Shown: positions 53,325-59,570 of the stretch, piece by piece
Numbering within the stretch: the stretch's first letter is position 1
How the letters are laid out: every line of letters begins with the position of its first letter
From: Tunturiibacter empetritectus
Lineage (GTDB): Bacteria; Acidobacteriota; Terriglobia; Terriglobales; Acidobacteriaceae
DNA length: 64,000 bases
Assembly: GCF_013410875.1 (NCBI RefSeq)
Contig: NZ_JACCCU010000003.1
Location: 558,001 to 622,000, forward strand
Direction: 5' to 3'
Notes under the pieces: model-generated
Databases searched by the model: none
What the model saw: only the letters and a program-made list of their open reading frames with translations
Told to the model about the DNA's origin: nothing
Program-made: the position numbers and the translations under genes

Positions 53325-53674
53325 CCCCGGTTGGATGCCGAATCTCCTCGCCGCGCAGAGTTAAATTCGCAGGTCCAGCCAGGGAAGGTAAGTGCCAATC
53401 CGCCACAAGTTAGGAAATATAGCCAGTTAGGAATATAGCCAGCCCCTTGATGGAATCCCGGAGATTTGATGGAACCCCGGAGATCGAGCACTAGCCGGAA
53501 CCCAGCCCGTCGAAAGTAACCGCGAAGGGTGTATCCCCAATCAGTTCATCCCTTTTAAGATCAGGCATCATCTATCCAACAAGAATCAACCATACAAGTC
53601 GATTTCGTCTATTTGCCCTGCAGGATCGTCTCATCTTGCAGTAGCTTTCAAACAGCAGTATTTGGAGGGGGATT
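53325..53674. other. 350-base gap with two pairs of short direct repeats
   Basis: No gene is seen here. At 53409-53441 a 16-17-base unit starting GTTAGGAA and ending ATAGCCA occurs twice in a row, and at 53448-53484 an 18-19-base unit starting TGATGGAA and ending CCCGGAGAT occurs twice. The gap separates divergent genes and must hold the promoters of both. Confidence 0.7.
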
Positions 53675-54355
53675 GTGAAGCATCGAATCGGTACCATCTC
53701 GGCAGGCTTAGTGGCAGGCGCAGTCATGGCACTGGGTCTCGCCGGCTCTCTCATGTCCGCGCAAACAACTCCATCGCCCGCCCCGCACAAGCCAAGAACC
53801 TCCTCCAAAACAGCAATGGCAACCTGGTCGCCCGACGTCCAGAAGGCACTCGGCCTCTCCTCCGACGACTTCAAGACCGACGGCCTCAACAAACTCACCC
53901 AGGTCCAGCTCAACAATCTCATGAACTCCGCCAAACCCGATCCACGCAAGCACTGGCTCGTCTGCCCAGCCACCGGAACCGCACCCTCCGGCCAGATCCA
54001 CGTCCTGCTCACCGTCGCCGGCGACGACTCCACCGGTGCCATCGCCGGCCAGATCCGTCAGGCCATCAGCGCCCTCACCGGCGTCACCGTAGTCGACACC
54101 GTCGCCAACGCCGACCGCACACTCCACGTCGTCATCCAGGAGCAGACCACCGCCAAACGCACCATCGGCTTCACCGCCTCCTATCTCACCGGAACCCCCT
54201 GCACCGAAGAGGTCGCCGGCAAGAAGAAGGATGTCGAGCTCAAAGGCACCTTAGGCACCTACACCGACGCGAAGGGCGCAGGCCTCGCCATGGACCTCGC
54301 CGGAATGCTCGATCAGGATCTGCAGCCGCTTCGCGCAGGCGCCGCAACCCACTAA
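53675..54355 (+). CDS. Exported protein, unknown function
   Basis: A 226-residue protein starting with GTG after a GGAGGGGG ribosome site. It has a signal peptide (ending near LMSAQT, residue 30), a Pro/Thr-rich linker and a mature domain with Cys residues at LVCPATG and GTPCTEE that could pair. No family recognised. It is divergent from the glycine-zipper gene. Confidence 0.7.
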   Translation: MKHRIGTISAGLVAGAVMALGLAGSLMSAQTTPSPAPHKPRTSSKTAMATWSPDVQKALGLSSDDFKTDGLNKLTQVQLNNLMNSAKPDPRKHWLVCPATGTAPSGQIHVLLTVAGDDSTGAIAGQIRQAISALTGVTVVDTVANADRTLHVVIQEQTTAKRTIGFTASYLTGTPCTEEVAGKKKDVELKGTLGTYTDAKGAGLAMDLAGMLDQDLQPLRAGAATH

Positions 54356-54502
54356 AATCGCCCATCAAATCCAGCAGTCAAGCATCCAGCAGGCCGGCAA
54401 GCCAACCCGCCTCACCGCCAGCACCCGAGCAACTCGCCTCGGCCCGGATAATTTTTTGTTCGCCGCACCCATACTTTGCATCTCATTCACTGGAGGTTTG
54501 TT

Positions 54503-54844
54503 ATGAAAGGACTCCCTTGGATTCTGGTCGGCATGGGAATTGGCATCGCTGCAACGTATGTGCTGTTCTTCGATCAACTCTCGGATAAACCCGAGCCAGC
54601 CTACGACATCGGTTATGACGGATTCACCGACGCCGCCCGTAAGACCTTCGCCTGGGGCACAAAGAAGCAGGCCGAGGGCAAGGTCGGCTCCTTCGCCGGA
54701 GCAATCAAGCAAGGCGTTGGCAATCTCACCGGCAACCAGAATCTCGCTGACGAAGGCGCAGCAGACCGCGTCATAGGCAACGTTAAAGACGTTGCAGGAC
54801 GCGTCGGCGAAGCCGTCGGACAAACCATCCACGAATTGAACTAA
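54503..54844 (+). CDS. CsbD-like protein with N-terminal membrane anchor
   Basis: A 113-residue protein starting at the ATG after TGGAGG. One membrane helix (residues 5-24) is followed by a CsbD-like segment: GAIKQGVGNLTGNQNLADEG and IGNVKDVAGRVGEAVG. CsbD-type proteins are small stress-induced proteins in Bacillus and many soil bacteria. A strong intrinsic terminator follows. Confidence 0.72.
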   Translation: MKGLPWILVGMGIGIAATYVLFFDQLSDKPEPAYDIGYDGFTDAARKTFAWGTKKQAEGKVGSFAGAIKQGVGNLTGNQNLADEGAADRVIGNVKDVAGRVGEAVGQTIHELN

Positions 54845-54895
54845 TAGAAACAAAGCTGCAACAATAGATGTGGGCCCACGGTTCTCATGCAACAA

Positions 54896-54944
54896 AAACC
54901 GCCCATCCGCGCAATGTTCCGTTGCGAAGGTGGGCGGTTTGTTT
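54896..54944 (+). terminator. Rho-independent terminator after the CsbD-like gene
   Basis: AAACCGCCCA (54896-54905) pairs with TGGGCGGTTT (54931-54940), with an inner CGCAA/TTGCG pair, followed by G and three T. The arms also repeat partially just downstream. Confidence 0.8.
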
Positions 54945-54970
54945 AAGATGAGCGGTTTGTTTTAAAGCGG

Positions 54971-55022
54971 CCATCCTCCTGACCCTGAACAAAGTCGAAC
55001 CGAGCGAACGATCCCGCATCTG
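54971..55022. repeat. Dispersed repeat of a third family, copy 1
   Basis: CCTGACCCTGAACAAAGTCG followed by CGATCCCGCATCTG resembles 55998-56045. Similar short sequences with CCTGACCCTGAGCGAAGTCG are scattered through many soil-bacterium genomes. Confidence 0.65.
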
Positions 55023-55124
55023 CAATAACTCAGCGCAGCCCAACCCAGGGCAACCCCACCCAACCATACCGAGTCGTACCTCACAGGTGGAGTAGTGCAG
55101 TACCGCTGACCATCCGGAGGTTTT

Positions 55125-55487
55125 ATGATCTTTCGCAAAAACGCTTGGGCCCATCTTATGCTTGCTGGTGTGCTTTCTCTCAGTGTTGTGCCCGCTGGCT
55201 TGGCGCAGTCTTCGCAAGACAGCGATGCAAATAGCTGGTCCGCACCACGCGGCTACGACATGGCTTATCCCGAACACGGCACCCCCAACATGGTGGCTCG
55301 TCAGGGCTACGCCGCAGGCTTCAACCAGGGCCAGGCCGACCTATCCCGTGGCACATCATTCAAACCCACCGAGAACAAAGCCTACGCTCACGCGAAGATC
55401 CCTAAGGGGATGGACAAAGACACCTTTAAAACGGAGTTTCGTGAGTCCTTTGTGAAGGGCTACACCAACGCCTACAAGGGTCAGTAG
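55125..55487 (+). CDS. Small exported protein, unknown function
   Basis: A 120-residue protein with a signal peptide (ending near GLAQS, residue 28) and a mature part with Gly/Asn/Gln-rich and Phe/Tyr-rich short motifs (QGYAAGFNQGQADL, FVKGYTNAYKG). A CCGGAGG ribosome site precedes the start. No family recognised. Confidence 0.7.
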   Translation: MIFRKNAWAHLMLAGVLSLSVVPAGLAQSSQDSDANSWSAPRGYDMAYPEHGTPNMVARQGYAAGFNQGQADLSRGTSFKPTENKAYAHAKIPKGMDKDTFKTEFRESFVKGYTNAYKGQ

Positions 55488-55605
55488 CAGTCGGCAAGTG
55501 CGACAACTCAAAGTAACAAAGCAATGCCCGCTCTTCGTGAGCAACGCAGCAATCACGAAAGCAGGCATCTTTGTGTCGGTCAGCTGTGTCGGTCAGCTTG
55601 TGATG

Positions 55606-55666
55606 ACCGGTTAGCTCTTGTTGCGATAACCGGTTAGCTCTTGTTGTGACGACCGGTTAGCTCTTG
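55606..55666. repeat. Three copies of a 23-bp tandem repeat
   Basis: ACCGGTTAGCTCTTG occurs at 55606, 55629 and 55652, a period of 23 bp with diverged 8-base spacers. The last copy covers the stop codon of the DUF3606 gene, so the array lies in its 3' untranslated region. Confidence 0.8.
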
Positions 55667-55914
55667 TGATGTTGCAGCGCAGCACGAACCTTATCCACAT
55701 GCGTCCCATGCACGCGAATCGCCTCATGCAGCGCGTCCCCCGTCACCCCAAACTCCTTCGCCCAGTAGTGAATATCGGACGACATCTTCGGATTGATCTC
55801 CTTCGGGTCATGCGGACCCTTCTCTGGCTCAACATGCTCCGCGTGAGGCGTGCGAGCTTTGGACTTCTCAACTTCTTCGTGTTCATGCGGCCGTGCCGGA
55901 TCTGGATGAGACAT
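55657..55914 (-). CDS. DUF3606 domain protein
   Basis: An 85-residue hydrophilic protein with a His/Glu/Pro-rich N-terminal half and a DUF3606-like C-terminal half (SSDIHYWAKEFGVTGDALHE). The domain resembles a small helical DNA- or protein-binding module, with no assigned function. The ATG at 55914 is preceded by AGGAG. Confidence 0.75.
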   Translation of the reverse strand: MSHPDPARPHEHEEVEKSKARTPHAEHVEPEKGPHDPKEINPKMSSDIHYWAKEFGVTGDALHEAIRVHGTHVDKVRAALQHHKS

Positions 55915-56290
55915 CAATTCACTCCTCTTTTCGCGTTTAGCAACTAAAAATTCAAACCCTGAAACTCATCGGCCCCAGGAACTAATTCTTGAAGGTCGTC
56001 ATCCTGACCCTGAGCGAAGTCGAACGGGGAACGATCCCCGTATCTGTCTTTATTCACGGTCATCCGGCTGTTGTATTTTTGGGATGCGACATAAATCCAT
56101 TCCCCGTTAGCTCGTTCTTTTAGCTCGTTCCTCTCGTTAGATGCGGAACCAGCGAGGCACGCCCACCTGAGGCGGATCCTCTGCGACTTTCGTTGCAAAT
56201 CAGCAACTTGCCTCTTGTCTTGCACACGGAGACAGCGTACCGTTCGACCTGACTTCAAAACTTTGTTGAGACTAGGTCGTACGAAAAAAA
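55915..56290. other. 376-base gap with dispersed repeat
   Basis: No gene is seen. At 55998-56045 is the second copy of the CCTGACCCTGAGCGAAGTCG repeat. At about 56105-56145 a short degenerate repeat, TTAGCTCGTTC, occurs twice. The promoters of the divergent neighbours must also lie here. Confidence 0.6.
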
Positions 56291-56878
56291 ATGCGTTCTC
56301 TCCTTGCTTCCCTCCTGTTGGTTCTCTCTGGATTCGGCAATCCCGCCTTCGCACAATCCGCGCAACAAGCTGTCACCAATCCACCCGCTCCCGCACCACT
56401 CCCAGCCGCTGCCGTAGCCGCCAACCCAAACGCCCCGGACGCCTCAGGCAGGTACATGCTGCGTGATGGCACAGACGTAAATCTCCAGTTCGCGCAGGAT
56501 CTCAGCTCGAAGACCGCATCCGAAGGCGACCCAGTAACGTTGACCCTCGTCGATGACCTGAAGGTAGGAAACATCGTCGTCGCAAAGGCAGGAGACAAGG
56601 CCATCGGCGAAGTCACCAAAGCCGAGAAGTCAGGAATGATGGGCAAGGCCGGCGACCTGAGCATCCGCCTCAACTACCTCAAGGCAGGCGACACCAAGAT
56701 TAAGCTGCGCGGCACAAAAGGTAAAGAAGGCGAAAGCGGAACCACTGGCGCCGTAGTCCTAACCGTACTCTTCGGACCCATCGGCCTCATCAAACACGGC
56801 AAAAACGTCGAAATCAAACAAGGCCAATCCCTCCACGCCTTCGTCGGCGACGACATAGCGCTGGTGCCCGCAACCTAA
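56291..56878 (+). CDS. Exported protein, unknown function
   Basis: A 195-residue protein with a signal peptide (ending near PAFAQS, residue 22), a Pro/Ala-rich linker (residues 28-50) and a beta-rich domain (GTDVNLQFAQDLSSKTASEG, KVGNIVVAKAGDKAIGEV) with a hydrophobic segment near VVLTVLFGPIGLI. The start lacks an obvious ribosome site; it follows a run of A. No family recognised. Confidence 0.7.
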   Translation: MRSLLASLLLVLSGFGNPAFAQSAQQAVTNPPAPAPLPAAAVAANPNAPDASGRYMLRDGTDVNLQFAQDLSSKTASEGDPVTLTLVDDLKVGNIVVAKAGDKAIGEVTKAEKSGMMGKAGDLSIRLNYLKAGDTKIKLRGTKGKEGESGTTGAVVLTVLFGPIGLIKHGKNVEIKQGQSLHAFVGDDIALVPAT

Positions 56879-56925
56879 CCGCGAGTTCTTGGCTCCTTTT
56901 ACCGCAACGTAGCGGGCTTCGAGAA

Positions 56926-56973
56926 CAAGTGCCGCGTGCCATTGACGATGCGCTGCGCAGCGCAGCGCACTTG
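56926..56973. other. Inverted repeat with 16-bp perfect palindrome
   Basis: CAAGTGC at 56926-56932 is inverted as GCACTTG at 56967-56973, and between them TGCGCTGCGCAGCGCA at 56949-56964 is a perfect 16-bp palindrome. It lies between the exported-protein gene and the convergent NACHT gene, 57 bases from the latter's stop. It could be a bidirectional terminator stem, although it has no T run, or the boundary of an inserted segment. Confidence 0.5.
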
Positions 56974-57029
56974 TATCTCCCATAGGATTATCCCAAGTTA
57001 GCACCTAGAGCAGAACTACGTCGTTAGAA

Positions 57030-59315
57030 CTAAACCAATACTTTGCACTTGATGACAAGGACGTCAGTACTTGTATTCGGTGATGCAAGTATTGATCTCG
57101 CTCGGCTGCTCTCCTTCCGAATGGGCACCCAGATCGACTTACCAGCAATATTCAGTTCATTTGCGAGCCCTTCAAACGCTAGCAGTTGTAGGACCTGCGG
57201 GACGTAATGTCTCGCGCGCTGATCAATTCCTCGAAATAGAGAAGATGATTGTCGCCCGCTTCCAGCTTGCAGAAAAAGCTTCTTCAGAATGCTCAGCAGT
57301 ACTCGCAATCCAGGCGGTACATCTAGATGCATAAATCCACTAGTTGTACTTGCCCAAGCCGAATACTCCTCAATAGCACAACCGTCGAAGCGATCAGATG
57401 GGAGATCTTTAGCGGACGCTCTACCCTGCAGAAAACCTATTAAGCAATTTTTGAAAGTAGGAATATTTTTATCACTTGTTTCCGATTCGATTGTTAGAGA
57501 TTGAATCACGCAATCGCGAAAGAGAACGCTACTCATATCAGGATCGTCATTTGAAAGCTGTATTTCATCGCAATAAGCCGAGCTAATGTGCACCGGTTGG
57601 CCGTCAAGCGCCGTACCCATCAACTGCGCAACCTTGAAGATGTCGGGGCCCAAGCATCCGTTTTCGGCCAGCGCTGAGGTTCTAACTTTTTCAAGCGCAG
57701 TGCGGAGCGAACCGCTCCGAATGTCCATGTCCTTCAGGACTAGTGCAGCGACAGCAGCGCCAATATCTCCGAGACCACCTTGTACGGTAAGCACCTGCGA
57801 ATTGGAGCCATCAAAGGGATCTATGATGAAACGCGCGACATCCCCTGCTCGAGCTGTGTCAGCCAGATCTTGATCTATAAAGCTTCGTGTGCCATCGTCC
57901 GCAGACGGATTGCCAATGCCCGGGAGTCTAAGAAGTGCGATATCAGAGCCTAATTGAGGTGCATATTCACAAACCTGCGTAAACGCTTGCGCAAGATCAT
58001 CGCGCGTAAAGGGACCCAAGCCATCTCCGGTCGTTCGAGCGATAGTCGCTAGGCGCTCGATTAGTTCACGGATAGTCGAACCGTCGAGGCCGATGTCCAA
58101 TTGAGCTTCACGTTCGCAAATGCGATGAAGCAGATAATCCCATCCAGGAGCTTCGGCAAGTTGAACCAAGTCATCTTGCAAAACATTCCAAGACATCAGA
58201 TAGCTTAATAGAAGTGGGCGCGAAGGTAGCCAATCCGGAATTTTCCCAGAAAGCCTTCGTCTACTCAAAAATTCCGCAGCTTGCTCGGCGGTAAACTCCG
58301 CGATTGCGGTCTCTTTAAACTGGAGGCCGGTTCCGAGGCTAGCGCGTAATTCCGACATAGAATCGAAATAATGGCGGCGGCCGGCTATAAGAATAGAACT
58401 ATTGAACGGCGTCTCGCGAACAAAATTTCTAATGAGAGCGACATTTGAATAGCGAATATCTTTCAATTTTTTATTGAAACCGGCCCATCCAGAAGAAGCA
58501 ATTTCATCGAAGCCATCGAGCAATATATCCGCAAATCCCCCTCTCCACGCCCTCACAAGTTGGCTCGGATTTGGAAATCCGATAGATCGCGCATGACGCT
58601 CAAGTGACTCTTGAACGGATGTTTGACCCTGATGTTCACGGAGGTTTAGGTGGATCGGAAAACGTGCAAACTCGCGTTTTTCGTACCCTTTGCTCGCGCT
58701 AGTGAAAATCTCTCTGAGAGTCATACTCTTGCCAGCGCCAAAGTCCCCCAAAAGCAACGTTCTCGTTGCGGAGTTCCTCATAGATTGAGCAAGGTCAAAG
58801 AAAGAGTTTCGCTGGGAGTTATTGATATCGAATAAATCAACTGCGACGTAGGGTTCGTGACTCAGATCAATACTGCCTGTCTGCGGATCGCTTGCGCTTC
58901 CAAAACGATATTTAGATCGCAGAGAAAAATATTCGCGATAATCCACCAAGGGCGCACAGAACTGTTGAAAAGAGCATGCCTGCACGTCGGGATTGAACGG
59001 TCGAGCCGCCTCGCGTTGATCCGCAGTTGGTTCGTCAGCTGTGACGAACCATCCTTTGACACCCCTAGTTGCATATTGACTTCGCAGGCTCTTAACTAGC
59101 TTTGCCAGTTTTTTACAGTCTTCTTCTGCCTTAGCTTTCGTACGGAGGACGGTGCATTCAATCGCATGCACCATCTCATCCGTAACAAATATCCCGTCTC
59201 GTTCGCGCCCGTCAACTATTGCTGCCCCATCAAATGCAGCAGAAGACCATCTAGCACGCGCTATTCGACGAACCTCATCTTCAAATTGTGGACCGGTCAT
59301 TGAGCTCATCGACAT
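57030..59315 (-). CDS. PD-(D/E)XK-like nuclease plus NACHT NTPase, putative anti-phage NLR-type protein
   Basis: A 761-residue protein. Residues 1-120 resemble a restriction-endonuclease fold: FEDEVRRIARARW, then DGRERDGI (Asp40) and HAIECTV (Glu53), although the usual Lys is not where expected. Residues 165-420 are a NACHT NTPase with Walker A GDFGAGKS (190-197), Walker B ILLDGFDEI (264-272) and sensor-like ILIAGRR. Residues about 420-590 are helical, 590-680 resemble a beta-helix or pentapeptide-type repeat (FRDCVIQSL, FKNCLIGFL), and the end is helical. Bacterial NACHT proteins with N-terminal nuclease domains sense phage and destroy DNA. The gene stands alone beside gyrA and is locally AT-rich (18 of 60 bases are G or C at 57421-57480), suggesting transfer. 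Start codons at 59315, 59309 and 59300 are all possible. Confidence 0.82.
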   Translation of the reverse strand: MSMSSMTGPQFEDEVRRIARARWSSAAFDGAAIVDGRERDGIFVTDEMVHAIECTVLRTKAKAEEDCKKLAKLVKSLRSQYATRGVKGWFVTADEPTADQREAARPFNPDVQACSFQQFCAPLVDYREYFSLRSKYRFGSASDPQTGSIDLSHEPYVAVDLFDINNSQRNSFFDLAQSMRNSATRTLLLGDFGAGKSMTLREIFTSASKGYEKREFARFPIHLNLREHQGQTSVQESLERHARSIGFPNPSQLVRAWRGGFADILLDGFDEIASSGWAGFNKKLKDIRYSNVALIRNFVRETPFNSSILIAGRRHYFDSMSELRASLGTGLQFKETAIAEFTAEQAAEFLSRRRLSGKIPDWLPSRPLLLSYLMSWNVLQDDLVQLAEAPGWDYLLHRICEREAQLDIGLDGSTIRELIERLATIARTTGDGLGPFTRDDLAQAFTQVCEYAPQLGSDIALLRLPGIGNPSADDGTRSFIDQDLADTARAGDVARFIIDPFDGSNSQVLTVQGGLGDIGAAVAALVLKDMDIRSGSLRTALEKVRTSALAENGCLGPDIFKVAQLMGTALDGQPVHISSAYCDEIQLSNDDPDMSSVLFRDCVIQSLTIESETSDKNIPTFKNCLIGFLQGRASAKDLPSDRFDGCAIEEYSAWASTTSGFMHLDVPPGLRVLLSILKKLFLQAGSGRQSSSLFRGIDQRARHYVPQVLQLLAFEGLANELNIAGKSIWVPIRKESSRARSILASPNTSTDVLVIKCKVLV

Positions 59316-59422
59316 GAACTACTATAGCTTCCAAAAGCACCGAAGATGATGATCGCCAGCGCAACCATATCTCTCCCACAATTCCCAAAACGGGAAACCT
59401 GCAAATAAAGTCGTAAAACGTG

Positions 59423-59552
59423 GCGCATTTTTCGAGCCCCAAAAAGTGACTGCTAAAACACCACGGCCACCACGCAATCCACCACGATCACACCACCAAA
59501 ACACCACGTAGAAACGCCCGTTTTTGCCAAAAACCCCAGCAAAAACGGGCGT
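59423..59552. repeat. Dispersed repeat of the second family, copy 2
   Basis: The counterpart of 23606-23742. It shares CAATCCACCAC and CACCACCAAAACACCAC and on the reverse strand shows the same Trp-rich pattern VVFWWC..GGL. It lies between gyrA and the NACHT gene. Confidence 0.7.
59514..59552 (-). terminator. Long hairpin after gyrA, probable terminator
   Basis: ACGCCCGTTTTTGC at 59514-59527 pairs perfectly over 14 bp with GCAAAAACGGGCGT at 59539-59552. It lies 18 bases beyond the gyrA stop and forms the end of the dispersed repeat. In the minus direction the stem's T-rich side and the following T/G stretch could act as a terminator. Confidence 0.65.
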
Positions 59553-59570
59553 CACCACGTCAGAAAAAAA

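Noticed and set aside
56926..56973. Attachment site of a mobile element carrying the NACHT gene
   Set aside because: A palindrome is present, but no matching direct repeat was found on the other side of the gene and no integrase lies nearby.
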